Of a stretch of 64,000 nucleotides of DNA, positions 45,491 to 54,757 are shown piece by piece (the stretch's first letter is position 1; every line of letters begins with the position of its first letter). The stretch comes from an uncultured Campylobacter sp. (lineage in GTDB: Bacteria > Campylobacterota > Campylobacteria > Campylobacterales > Campylobacteraceae). The stretch covers positions 186,001-250,000 of the forward strand of contig NZ_CALGPY010000006.1 in NCBI RefSeq assembly GCF_937959485.1, read 5' to 3'. A program made the position numbers and the translations under genes. The notes under the pieces are model-generated. The model saw only the letters and a list, made by a program, of their open reading frames with translations. It was not told the origin of the DNA and made no database searches.

Positions 45491-47172
45491 TACATCGCCC
45501 CTTTTCTAGCATCTTCTATCTGCTTTTTTATCATTATTTTCGCCTTGCAATCGCCGCAGCAAAAAAGCGTCTTCATCTTTTCAGGATCGTTTGCAAAATG
45601 CGCGCCCATCATATCCGCGATCTTCATCACGGCTTTGCTCGTCGCAAATTCCTTACCGCATTCAATGCACTTAAAAAGCTCATCTTTAGCTAGCATTTTG
45701 TAATTAAAAAATCCCGGCTCAAGCTCCACGCCGCAAGGCTCAAGCTCGATCGTATCCTTTTCGGCGCAGCTTAGCACGCAGTAGTTGCACGTCGTGCAAA
45801 GCGAGGCATTGAGCTTAATTGAATTGTCGCTGTTATCGGCATACAGCGCGCCGGTATTACAGGCACCCACGCAGCTAAGGCATAGCGTGCAGCTTGCTTC
45901 GTTTATGTTTACTTTGCCAAATTTTAGCAACTCTCCGCTTTTTACGGCGCCGAAGCTGCCCTCGCCGACCATTGCGCTTACGCGTTTGGAAAAAATTTCT
46001 TTCTTGCTAAAGCCCTGTTCGTTTAAGCTAAACGCCCAGGGCTGAGAGCTTTGCGCCCACTTTAACGCCTCTTGCAGCTCGGTTAAATTTCGCGCTAAAA
46101 ATACTGCGTCCTTGCCGTAGATCGCGCGCGAAATTCCATTGATAAGCTCCACCGCTTCGCGCGTGCCCTCGCCTACGTCCGCGCCGTAAACGATCACGCT
46201 CGAGCCGCTTTCTTGCATAGCGCTTAGCAAATTTACCTCATCTATTTGCTTGCTTCCGAAAATTCCAAACGGCAGCACACCGCACGGAAGCTGCACTGCA
46301 GGTGCGGATGCGATTTCGCTCTCTGCAATGAGAAGCGGAATTTTGCCTGCATAGAGCTTTGCGATCTCGCCAAATACGCTTTGGGGCAGCTTGGCAAATT
46401 TTAGCGCGCCGCTAGGACAGACACTCACACACGCGCCGCAACCGATGCAGTCGATGTGCGAAAACACGAGCTCGCGCTTTTCGTCATTTTTCAAAATCGC
46501 CACTGTGGGGCAAATCTCCGCGCATGGCGCTCGCAGCTCATTTCGCCTGCCTTGATACTGGCAGATCGCAGGATCGAAGATCGTGGAATTCTTATAATGA
46601 TAAACCGGGCTTTTGGAATTTAAAATTTCTAAAATTTCATCGTCTTTTAGTCCCGAGATCTCGTAGCAGCCGCTTTGTCGTAGCTGATATGGCACTGCAC
46701 CGCTAATCAAGAAAAAATCCGCCTCAGTCTCAACCTCATCCCGCTCGCTTAAAATCGTAACCGCAAGATCGCCAATCTCGCCATAGACGAACTTAATCTC
46801 GGCTCTGCTTAACGCGATCACCTTAAATCCGTGCTGCCTAAGTAGCCTCACAAGATCCTCTCGCGGCTCGTCACAGGCGAGAATCACGTTTTTGCCGACG
46901 GGCTTTTGATAGTCACTATCTAGCGCACCGTCGAAGGCGATATCCTTGGCGCGATACAAAATATCTACGTTTTTAGCGATTTGTAGCGGCTCATCTGCGG
47001 AATTTTCTATATAAAAATTTATCTCGGGCGCATAAATTTGCGCCTTTAATTTCGGTAAATTGGCGACGATAAATTCCTCATTTTTTGCCTCCTCTTCATC
47101 GCCGCAAATTTCGATATCGTCGCTTAAAACGACATCTTTTAGCCCCGCGGCGTAAAATCCATGTTCTTTCAT
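45490..47172 (-). CDS. Polyferredoxin-like protein of the formate dehydrogenase locus
   Basis: 560 residues. Central and C-terminal [4Fe-4S] groups: CAEICP, CIGCGACVSVCP, CTLCLSCVGACN and CTTCNYCVLSCA. A final CIECGKEF...CCGDCKAK cysteine set could bind zinc or another cluster. Two alpha/beta regions (residues 80-160 and 265-380) resemble HdrA/MvhD-type or CoA-ligase-like partner domains. Homologues accompany fdhA and the TorD-like gene in Campylobacter. Role in electron transfer or maturation is inferred. First gene of this minus-strand unit, divergent from selA. Confidence 0.8.
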   Translation of the reverse strand: MKEHGFYAAGLKDVVLSDDIEICGDEEEAKNEEFIVANLPKLKAQIYAPEINFYIENSADEPLQIAKNVDILYRAKDIAFDGALDSDYQKPVGKNVILACDEPREDLVRLLRQHGFKVIALSRAEIKFVYGEIGDLAVTILSERDEVETEADFFLISGAVPYQLRQSGCYEISGLKDDEILEILNSKSPVYHYKNSTIFDPAICQYQGRRNELRAPCAEICPTVAILKNDEKRELVFSHIDCIGCGACVSVCPSGALKFAKLPQSVFGEIAKLYAGKIPLLIAESEIASAPAVQLPCGVLPFGIFGSKQIDEVNLLSAMQESGSSVIVYGADVGEGTREAVELINGISRAIYGKDAVFLARNLTELQEALKWAQSSQPWAFSLNEQGFSKKEIFSKRVSAMVGEGSFGAVKSGELLKFGKVNINEASCTLCLSCVGACNTGALYADNSDNSIKLNASLCTTCNYCVLSCAEKDTIELEPCGVELEPGFFNYKMLAKDELFKCIECGKEFATSKAVMKIADMMGAHFANDPEKMKTLFCCGDCKAKIMIKKQIEDARKGAM

Positions 47173-47338
47173 AATCTATCCTAAATTGATAATTAGGCGG
47201 GTTTTACTCTTATTTTCTAAACAGCTTTTAAATTCTGCACTTAAAGTAAATCGAATTTAAATTAATAATTTTATAGATAAAGCAAAATCAAAGCTTTAAA
47301 TGATAAAATCGCCTAAATTTTAAGGCATCGGGGTCGCA

Positions 47339-48958
47339 ATGCAACGAATCAAACTACCAAAAATCGACAAAATCGCAAACGCGCAGGAGTTTCAAAACTG
47401 CCTCCGCCCGCAAATCATCAAAATCGCGCAAGAGCTCATCGAAGAAGTACGCAGGAAGGCGCTGCAAGGAGGCGAGCTCGCAAGCGAAAGCGAGATCATC
47501 GCGCGCATCAAATCGCGCTACGAAAAATTTCAAAATCTAAGTCTTAAGCCGCTCATTAACGCAACCGGCGTCGTGCTGCACACAAACCTCGGCCGCAGCG
47601 TCATCAGCGCAGAAATTTTAGCCCGCGCGCAAAAGATAGTCACCTCATATTCAAATTTAGAATACAACCTATCCGAGGGCGCGCGCGGCAACAGATACGA
47701 CTACATAGCGCTTTTGTGTAGCGAGCTCTTCGGCGCGCAGGACGCGCTCGTGGTCAATAACAACGCTGCGGCGGTATTTTTGGTGCTAAATACTTTCGCG
47801 CGCGGACGCGAAGTCGTAGTAAGCCGCGGCGAGCTAGTCGAGATCGGCGGGAGCTTTCGAGTAAGCGAAGTGATGGCAAACTCTGGCGCAAAGCTCACAG
47901 AGATCGGCACTACGAACAAAACCAAGCCGGACGATTACGAAGAAGCGATCAATGAAAATACGGCGATCTTGATGAAAGTGCACCGCTCAAATTTTAAAAT
48001 TTCAGGCTTTAGCTCTAGCGTAAGCGCTGCGGAAGTTGCGGCCTTAGCGCGAAAGGCTACGCGTAAAAAAGAGGAATTTTTAGCGCTTAGAGCGGCAAAT
48101 TTTAAAAATTTAGCAGATCTTTGCGGCGGCTCTTCGGACACGGACGGCGAAATTTTAAATTCTGCGCCGAACGGTTTAGGCTTAGCGGCAGGCTCTGCAA
48201 ATTCTTTAAATTTAAAAAGCGACGAGCCGTCCATAAAGAGCGAGCGTTTTCATGGAGACAGTGCGGGCGGCGAGAGCGAAATTTCCGATGAAATTTCTAA
48301 AATTTACCCCGCAAAATTTAGCATGAAAAAAGAGGAAAGCTTTAACGAGATCATCGATTATTACGATCTTGGAAGCGGCTACGCGAGCGAGCTGGGATTT
48401 GGGCTAGGCAAAAGCGAGCCCTCTATTTTTGAGCTTTTAAAAAGCGGCGTGCGGCTGCTTAGCTTTAGCGGCGACAAGCTCTTCGGCTCCGTGCAGTGCG
48501 GCATTATCCTAGGGGATCGCGAGCTTATCGCGCGCCTGCGCAAAAACCAGCTACTGCGAATGCTGCGCGTGGATAAGATCACGCTAAGTCTGCTTGCCGA
48601 GACGATCAAGGCATATATAAATAAAGAATTTCACCTCATCACGACGATAGATCAGATCCATCTCGGCCTAGATGAGCTACGTGAGCGAGCGGAGCTAGTG
48701 CGATCGCGCATCGGCGTAAAATCGCAGATCGTGCCTACTACCACCTTCGTAGGCGGCGGCACGATGCCGAGCGCCTCCTACCCTAGCGTCGCGCTTGCGA
48801 TACTTGACGGCGCAGATCCGCAGAGCACACAGGCTAAATTTCGCGCTGCGGGTATAATCGGGCGGATCGAAGATGATAAATTTTTGCTCGATTTCAGATC
48901 GATTTTAAAAAGCGACTTGCAAGATTTAATAAAAAAGATCGGAGAAATTTATGAATAG
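47339..48958 (+). CDS. selA: L-seryl-tRNA(Sec) selenium transferase with 95-residue insertion
   Basis: 539 residues versus about 440-465 in the family. Converts Ser-tRNA(Sec) to Sec-tRNA(Sec) with selenophosphate. Conserved blocks: INATGVVLHTNLGRS, YSNLEYNLSEGARGNRY, VNNNAAAVFLVLNT, SRGELVEIGGSFRV, EIGTTNKT, VHRSNFKISGF and the PLP lysine Lys380 in FSGDKLFGSVQCGII. Residues about 242-335, between the ALARKA helix and NEIIDYYDLGSG, are a low-complexity insertion encoded by RAATTY-rich DNA. It overlaps selB by 8 bases. It is divergent from the fdh cluster whose FdhA needs Sec. Confidence 0.93.
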   Translation: MQRIKLPKIDKIANAQEFQNCLRPQIIKIAQELIEEVRRKALQGGELASESEIIARIKSRYEKFQNLSLKPLINATGVVLHTNLGRSVISAEILARAQKIVTSYSNLEYNLSEGARGNRYDYIALLCSELFGAQDALVVNNNAAAVFLVLNTFARGREVVVSRGELVEIGGSFRVSEVMANSGAKLTEIGTTNKTKPDDYEEAINENTAILMKVHRSNFKISGFSSSVSAAEVAALARKATRKKEEFLALRAANFKNLADLCGGSSDTDGEILNSAPNGLGLAAGSANSLNLKSDEPSIKSERFHGDSAGGESEISDEISKIYPAKFSMKKEESFNEIIDYYDLGSGYASELGFGLGKSEPSIFELLKSGVRLLSFSGDKLFGSVQCGIILGDRELIARLRKNQLLRMLRVDKITLSLLAETIKAYINKEFHLITTIDQIHLGLDELRERAELVRSRIGVKSQIVPTTTFVGGGTMPSASYPSVALAILDGADPQSTQAKFRAAGIIGRIEDDKFLLDFRSILKSDLQDLIKKIGEIYE

Positions 48959-50771
48959 CGTAATCATCGGCACCGCAGGCCATATCGATCACGGAAAAAC
49001 CGCGTTAATCAAGGCGCTAAACGGCTTTGAGGGGGACCGAATGCCGAGCGAAAAAGAACGTGGTATCACGATCGATCTTAGCTTTTCGCATCTGCGCTCT
49101 GGGGATACCAACGTCGCTTTCATCGACGTTCCTGGGCATGAAAATCTAGTCAAAACGATGATTAGCGGCGCGTATGCCTTCGACGCTGCGATGCTGGTAG
49201 TCGCCGCGGACGACGGGCTGATGCCGCAAAGCAAAGAGCATATTCAAATTTTATCGATGCTTGGGGTAAAAAGCGTGATCTTATGTATCAGCAAGTGCGA
49301 TCTAGCCGACGACGCGCGCAAGTCCGAGGTCGCGGTGCAGTGCAAGGAATACATCAGTAAATTTAAGGATTTGCAAATTTTAAACACTTTTTTTATCAGC
49401 ATAAAAGATCCCGCAAGTATCATTGAACTGAAAAACTATCTCTTCAATATCAAGCCCGCGCAGCGCCAAGGAGGCGGCGTGGTGCACTACTACATCGACC
49501 GCGTCTTTTCGCTTAAGGGGCTTGGCACCATCGTAACGGGCAGCCTCATTAACGGCGCTATTTCAAAGGGCGAGAAGCTTTATAACTGCGATCTGGGTAA
49601 AATTTTTAACGTCAAAAGCGTGCAGATACACGACGAGGACACGCCGCTGGCGCAGGCTCCAAACCGCGTCGCGCTAAGTCTGGACGCCAAAACGAGCGAG
49701 CTGCAAAAGGGGCAAATCCTAAGCAAAAAAGGCTTTTTTCGCGGCTTTAATGAAGCCGACTGCACCTTTAGCGGCGAAATTTCACACAACCAAGATGTGC
49801 TGTTTTGCGTCGGAAGTAAGCAAAGCGCGGCAAAAGCGCTCATTTTAAAAGAACTTCCTAGCGGCGAGAAGCTCGTGAGCTTTAAATTTGACAAAACGAT
49901 GTTTTTGAAATTCGGCGAGCCCTTCGTTTGCTTGTCAAACTCGCGCGTAATCGGCGGAGGACGCGTGCTAAACGCCGTAGTCGAGCCGCTAAAAAAGCAG
50001 AGCAAAGCCGTACTTCTCACCGCGCTTTTGAAGCGAAATTTTACCGAAGCGTTTAAAATTTTAAGCCTCTTTCACAAGCATGGATTCGGGCTATTTTCGG
50101 CATATCAGCGCTTCGGAATGGAATACGACGAAGCGGTAAAGATCGCGCGCGGCATAGAAGGGACGTATTTCGACGAAGCAAATTTATGCGTTTACGATCT
50201 AAGCGCGATCGAGGACGTGAAAAGCCTCATAAAATTTATCGTCTCAAAAAACGACTACGCGATCTTTTCGCCAGCCTCGATCGCCCTAAAGCTCTCGTGG
50301 GCCAGCGAAGATCTTGCCGCGCGTGCGCTTAGCGAGCTTGAGCGGGGCGGCATCGTCTCCAAAAAGGGCGGAGTTTACGTAAAATCGGGGGTGGATTTTG
50401 ACGCGCTTAAGCAGAGCCTGGAGAGTAAAATTTTTGATCTCATCAAAAAGGGCGGCATCGCGCCGCTTGCGCCGTATAACGTATATGACGAGCTAGAGAT
50501 CGACCGCAGCAGCGGCGATGACGCGTTAAAAAAGCTAACCTACGCCAAAAAGGTCGTCCGTCTCGCGCACAATCTCTTCGTCGAGGCCGAAAATTTAGCC
50601 CTAGCGATCAAACGCCTTTACGCGATCATCGAAAAAGAGGGCTTCGTAAACGTCACAAACGCCAAAGAGGAGCTTGGGCTTAGCAGGAAATTCGTCATCT
50701 GCTATCTCGAATACCTAGATAAAATGGGAAATATCGTTACGATCGACAATAAACGCTATTTGAAAAAGTAA
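48951..50771 (+). CDS. selB: Selenocysteine-specific elongation factor
   Basis: 606 residues. Delivers Sec-tRNA to UGA codons by binding the SECIS hairpin. N-terminal EF-Tu-like GTPase: GHIDHGKT (residues 9-16), DVPGHENLVKTM, SKCD, and VTGSLINGAISKGEKLY in the second domain. The C-terminal 200 residues form the winged-helix repeats that bind RNA (for example GLFSAYQRFGMEYDEAVKIA and the terminal EELGLSRKFVICYLEYLDKMG). Translationally coupled to selA. Confidence 0.96.
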   Translation: MNSVIIGTAGHIDHGKTALIKALNGFEGDRMPSEKERGITIDLSFSHLRSGDTNVAFIDVPGHENLVKTMISGAYAFDAAMLVVAADDGLMPQSKEHIQILSMLGVKSVILCISKCDLADDARKSEVAVQCKEYISKFKDLQILNTFFISIKDPASIIELKNYLFNIKPAQRQGGGVVHYYIDRVFSLKGLGTIVTGSLINGAISKGEKLYNCDLGKIFNVKSVQIHDEDTPLAQAPNRVALSLDAKTSELQKGQILSKKGFFRGFNEADCTFSGEISHNQDVLFCVGSKQSAAKALILKELPSGEKLVSFKFDKTMFLKFGEPFVCLSNSRVIGGGRVLNAVVEPLKKQSKAVLLTALLKRNFTEAFKILSLFHKHGFGLFSAYQRFGMEYDEAVKIARGIEGTYFDEANLCVYDLSAIEDVKSLIKFIVSKNDYAIFSPASIALKLSWASEDLAARALSELERGGIVSKKGGVYVKSGVDFDALKQSLESKIFDLIKKGGIAPLAPYNVYDELEIDRSSGDDALKKLTYAKKVVRLAHNLFVEAENLALAIKRLYAIIEKEGFVNVTNAKEELGLSRKFVICYLEYLDKMGNIVTIDNKRYLKK

Positions 50772-50822
50772 AAATTTAAAATTTTGCACTACAATGCACG
50801 GAATTTTTTGCAAAGGAAAAAA

Positions 50823-51536
50823 ATGAAAAAAGCTATTTTAACTTCAGTTGCGCTCGCAGCGAGCCTAAACGCGGCTTTAAGCGACAGCGAAATTTTATCT
50901 ATCTACGGCGGCGCGCCTCAAGGCATCGAAATAAAGGTCGCCGAGCGCATCCCACTTAGCGAGCCAAAGGGCGTTGAAGCGGTCGTTTTAAAAATCTCTC
51001 AAGGCAATATGTCGCAAGAGGAGATCATCTTCACTCAAGGCGATCTGATCTTTACCGATATCATCGATCCTAAAAAACGCGTAGTCTATAAGGAGCAGAT
51101 CAAACAAGACCGCATCGCAGGACAGCTAAGTAAGGTCTTCAAAGCAGAGAGCAAAGACAATATCATCAAGCTAGGAAACGATCCTAAAAAGCCTACGATT
51201 TTGATGCTGACAGACGCTTTGTGTCCATTCTGCCGCAAAGAGATGGCAAGGATCGAAGAAACACTAAAAAATAACAATGTTGATATCGTCATGACCTCCG
51301 TTCACGGCGATGACGGCCACGCAAAATCCGCGCTTATCTACAAAGAGATCAAAAATGCTAAAACCGACGAGCAAAAGATAGCGGTTTTTAGAAAATACTA
51401 CGCTGAAGATAACAAAGCAGGCGCCAAAGACGTAAGCGCTGCTGAGCTAAACGCTGCAAAAGCCCTAGCTGCCAAATACTTCGGTGCGGGGGTAAACTCG
51501 GTGCCTTACATCATCGAACTAGACAAGCTAAAATAA
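50823..51536 (+). CDS. Periplasmic DsbC-like thioredoxin-fold protein
   Basis: 237 residues from ATG 50823, which has AAAGGA 5-6 bases upstream. The open frame extends 13 codons further without one. Signal peptide MKKAILTSVALAASLNAA, an N-terminal domain of about 100 residues, then LTDALCPFCRKEM (Cys134 and Cys137) and the cis-proline loop SVPYIIEL. Paralogous to the protein at 19150-19890 (CPYC). It follows selB by 51 bases and is closed by a strong terminator. A role in redox of periplasmic selenoproteins would be speculation. Confidence 0.82.
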   Translation: MKKAILTSVALAASLNAALSDSEILSIYGGAPQGIEIKVAERIPLSEPKGVEAVVLKISQGNMSQEEIIFTQGDLIFTDIIDPKKRVVYKEQIKQDRIAGQLSKVFKAESKDNIIKLGNDPKKPTILMLTDALCPFCRKEMARIEETLKNNNVDIVMTSVHGDDGHAKSALIYKEIKNAKTDEQKIAVFRKYYAEDNKAGAKDVSAAELNAAKALAAKYFGAGVNSVPYIIELDKLK

Positions 51537-51544
51537 TCTCTCTT

Positions 51545-51583
51545 AAATTTTGCGGAGCGATCCGCAAAATTTCGCTTCTTTTA
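51545..51583 (+). terminator. Terminator of the selA-selB-dsbC-like unit
   Basis: Perfect 12-bp arms AAATTTTGCGGA (51545-51556) and TCCGCAAAATTT (51561-51572) around a GCGA tetraloop, followed by CGCTTCTTTT. Each arm starts with an RAATTY word. Confidence 0.8.
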
Positions 51584-52020
51584 CCCAATTTCGGTAGCTT
51601 TCAATCAATCTAAATTTTGCCTCGGATTATGAATACTGCCCCTTTGGAGTTCTTGCAATTCCGCTGCTTTTAAAAATTCCGCAGTTGCACCTAGTATAGA
51701 ATTTTAAAATCTCTTACGGATGAAACGCGATCCACAAAGTCTTAAACGAGCAAAATCTTATAATTTTAAAACCCCCTCAGCGTCCGCGCGAAATTCTGTG
51801 GCAGCGATTCCATCTCGTCGCTTCGCATCCATAACGGCACAAAAAATGACCTTACATGGAATTTCAAAGTAGAAATTATGCGAGTAAAAATTTTACGGTC
51901 AAAATTTTAAAATTTCGCGGCAAAGCCCGGGTAAAATTTAGCCGCAAATTTTTGATTTGCGGCAAAGAGGAATTTGCAGTTATGCTTCAGCCGCCTATCT
52001 TGGGCTACGTCCGATTAAAA
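51584..52020. other. Gene-free spacer
   Basis: No gene. RAATTY-rich, particularly 51850-51970. Confidence 0.45.
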
Positions 52021-53981
52021 TCAAAATTCCACGTCAAAAGCGGCTCTTGCCAGGCTATTTTTGCTCTCGCTTAGCTCGTACGATGCGCTGAGTCCGACGC
52101 TTTGAAGGATCTTATATTTCAATCCGATCGCGCCGTTAAACACGCCGCTAGAATAATCAAGCCCCTCGACGTCGTATCTGTCCGAATACTTTCTGCTAGC
52201 ATGATACGAATCGCCGCTGAATCGATGCTCGTACTCCGCATTTGCAAATATCTGCAGATCGCCGAAAGCTTTGATCGCGTAAATTCCAGCCGTGCCGTTC
52301 GGCGCGGTTTTTGAAGCGGAGCTAAATCTAAGCCTAGAGATCGCATCCTCGTTCACTCTAATCGCTCCAAGCCCCAAATATGGCTTAATATAGCCGTTTT
52401 CAAATAAAAATTTATACCCTGCTCTCGTGCTAAAATCCCAAATTTGCGACTTGTATTTCGCGCCGTGGATAGCGCCGAATCCGTTGTTGGTTTCAAATTT
52501 ATGATCGTTTGTTGAATATGTTAAATTTACCGCCAGATCCACGTTCTCGTTAAAATCGTATCTACCCGCCAGACCGAGCTCGTAGGATTTGATGTTTTCT
52601 TTGACACCGTCGAATTTACCCTCATACCAAGCGTCCGATTTTTGGTACCCAAAGATCACGCCCAGCGTAAGATCATCTACTCTCTTGGAGGCTCCGAGTA
52701 AAATTCCGTCGCTCTTGTGATCGTATTTGACGCCGCCCGAGCGGTCGCTGTAATCTCCGCCGTAGTTTCCAATCGCGCTTACATTTAAGTTAAACTCCTG
52801 CCCGTCAGTGTCGGTTAAATTTTTATAAGCGGAATTCCTTGCTAGCTTGGTAAGATCCAGATCGACCTTCGAACGCGGCATCTCGATGCCTAACCGGTTG
52901 CCGCCTCTTGCGACCTGCGAAAACAGGCTACCGTTTTTAGGCGTGAAGTTGTTGATCGCTAGCATCAGCGCTTCAAAATAGGTAGGCAGATCGTCGTATC
53001 CGCTAGGATAGGCATTCGTATCGGAGGTAATAAATAGATTTGCCGCGTTGCGCTCGCGAGATAACCTTATGATCTCGTCGTATTGATCCGGTCTTGCGTT
53101 GTATATGACGTGCAAAATTTTAGAGGAATTTGCCGGGTCTTTTTCAAACTCAGAGGTTCTAGGACGATAGTGGTTTATGTAGTCGTCCGCGCTCACCTCT
53201 TGCAGCATCCAAACGTCCGCATAAGGGGCTATGGCGTCGCGCACGCCCCAACCGTTGTTTGCTAAAACTAGCATTCCCGGATATTTAGTCTTGATATAAT
53301 TGTAGATATTCGCCATATAGGCGATAGTTGCGGGATTATTCTCGGTATTGACTTCGTCGATGAAGTATCCCGCGATATTTTCTCTGCCGTAGAAATTTAC
53401 GAAATTATCGATATCAGCATAGACCAAATTTAGATTTCTAGTAGAATTTTTGGTATAGGTATAGCCTAAATTTGCTATGCCCGCCGCGATATTTCGCTTC
53501 ATCTGAACTGCGTCTTCTTCTCTTCTGACCAGATATTGCGTAGCTTGATTGCCCGGCGTCGCCGCCTCGTAAGAGCCGAAAGCTACATAAGGAACCAGCG
53601 CGCCGCCTATATTGGTAATGCCATTCCAAAATCGGCATTTACGCCGCTATTGCCCGTCCAGCAAAATGCAGGCATCATAACGCGCTGATTATTAAGCCTG
53701 CCCGAATATGAGCCCTTTTTGGCAAAGCCCCTTGCGTATTCGAGCTTGATACGAAATGAGTTTTCATACTCGTCGCTCGCGGAGTTACCGCTAGCCGCGT
53801 CGCGCCTGCTTAATTTCTCGCCCAGGCTGTCCGCAGCGCTCATTACGTCGGAACGGGAAGTGTTGTTGGAAGGTGATTTTTGCACGTTTGCATAGCTCCA
53901 GGAATTCTGCTCGCTCGCGTGGCCGAACCCTGCTGCACCGACAAGCGCAAGAGATACGATTTTTTTAAAAGACTTTAGCAT
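52021..53981 (-). pseudogene. Spherulin-4/GH135-like domain fused to an autotransporter barrel, with one frameshift
   Basis: ATG 53981 (GAGG 9 bases upstream) gives a signal peptide (MLKSFKKIVSLALVGAAGFGHA). The frame runs to GNSGVNADF and then ends. A second frame from the same point continues WNGITNIGGALVPYVAFGS... to a TAG-free end at 52021. Adding one T to the T4 run at 53628-53631 (GATTTTGG to GATTTTTGG) restores one protein of about 653 residues. Residues about 95-350 match the spherulin-4 pattern: ALVPYVAFGS, AAGIANLGYTYTKNSTRNL, ADIDNFVNFYG, AGYFIDEVNT with the acidic pair, LVLANNGW and a late LFITSD. Residues about 370-653 are an autotransporter-type beta barrel ending in VEF. Likely a surface glycosidase, currently interrupted. 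Confidence 0.65.
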
Positions 53982-54072
53982 TCTGCACCGCCTCAAATAA
54001 AATTACCCAAATTCTTAAATTTCGACAAATTTGCGGACGCGCTTTTAAAATTAAAAACTTTGTCGAAATTTA

Positions 54073-54105
54073 AAAATTTAGCCGCCTTGGAGACGGCTAA
54101 ATTTT
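54073..54105 (-). terminator. Terminator of the thrS-infC-rpmI-rplT operon
   Basis: On the minus strand, AAAATTTAGCCG and CGGCTAAATTTT (12-bp arms at 54105-54094 and 54084-54073) surround a 9-base loop and run into TTTTTAAATTT. It lies 5 bases after rplT. Confidence 0.8.
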
Positions 54106-54110
54106 AAAGC

Positions 54111-54467
54111 TTATTTTAATGCTGCTTTTGCCTTCTTTGCGACGGTTGCGAAAGCTTCGGCATCGTTCATAGCCATATTTGCTAAAATTTTTCTATCAAG
54201 CTCGATGCCCGCTTTTCTAAGTCCGTTTATAAATTTAGAGTAGCTGATGTCGTTTAGCCTGCAAGCTGCATTGATGCGCACTATCCAAAGTCTGCGGAAA
54301 TCGCGTTTTTTCGCGCGTCTGTCACGGAAGGCGTAAACGAGGCTTCTTTCTAGCTGCTCTTTAGCCTTTCTGAAATGTTTGCGTCTTGCGCTATAAAATC
54401 CGCGCGCAAGCTTTAGCACCTTGTTGTGACGGCGGCGTCTAACGATGCCCGTTTTTACTCTTGCCAT
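54111..54467 (-). CDS. rplT: Ribosomal protein L20
   Basis: 118 residues, full length. MARVKTGIVRRRRHNKVLKLARGFYSARRKHFRKAKEQLERS and LWIVRINAACR are typical. Early assembler of the 50S subunit and, in several bacteria, autoregulator of its operon. Follows rpmI by 98 bases. Confidence 0.98.
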   Translation of the reverse strand: MARVKTGIVRRRRHNKVLKLARGFYSARRKHFRKAKEQLERSLVYAFRDRRAKKRDFRRLWIVRINAACRLNDISYSKFINGLRKAGIELDRKILANMAMNDAEAFATVAKKAKAALK

Positions 54468-54565
54468 ATTAATCCTTTCTTAATCGGCGTCCCTTTGGGG
54501 ATCTTGCCCTAAAATCCATAAATTTAGGGGAGTTTGAATGACTTTCGTCAAAAACTAACTTCGCA

Positions 54566-54757
54566 CTATTTGCAAAGCATTCTTTTAACCGCAGATACGT
54601 TCGTAGAATCGACGTATTGGGCCTCGCGCAAATTCCTCTTGCGTTTTTGAGACATCTTCGTCAAAATGTGGCTGCGAAACGCCGAGCCTCTTTTGATCTT
54701 GTTTTTGCCCGCTTTAAAACGCTTGACGGCACCGCGCACGCTTTTCATCTTTGGCAT
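54566..54757 (-). CDS. rpmI: Ribosomal protein L35
   Basis: 63 residues. MPKMKSVRGAVKRFKAGKNKIKRGSAFRSHILTKMSQKRKRNLRE matches the family over its full length. Component of the large subunit. Ribosome-binding site AAAGGACGACC before the ATG. Confidence 0.97.
   Translation of the reverse strand: MPKMKSVRGAVKRFKAGKNKIKRGSAFRSHILTKMSQKRKRNLREAQYVDSTNVSAVKRMLCK

Noticed and set aside
47173..47338. selC (tRNA-Sec) near selA
   Set aside because: No tRNA-like fold with a TCA anticodon and long variable arm could be found in the spacers around selA, selB or fdh. It must lie elsewhere.
53438..53638. 66-codon open frame at the frameshift of the glycosidase-autotransporter gene
   Set aside because: It is the third, non-conserved frame. 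The conserved sequence is continuous between the other two frames.
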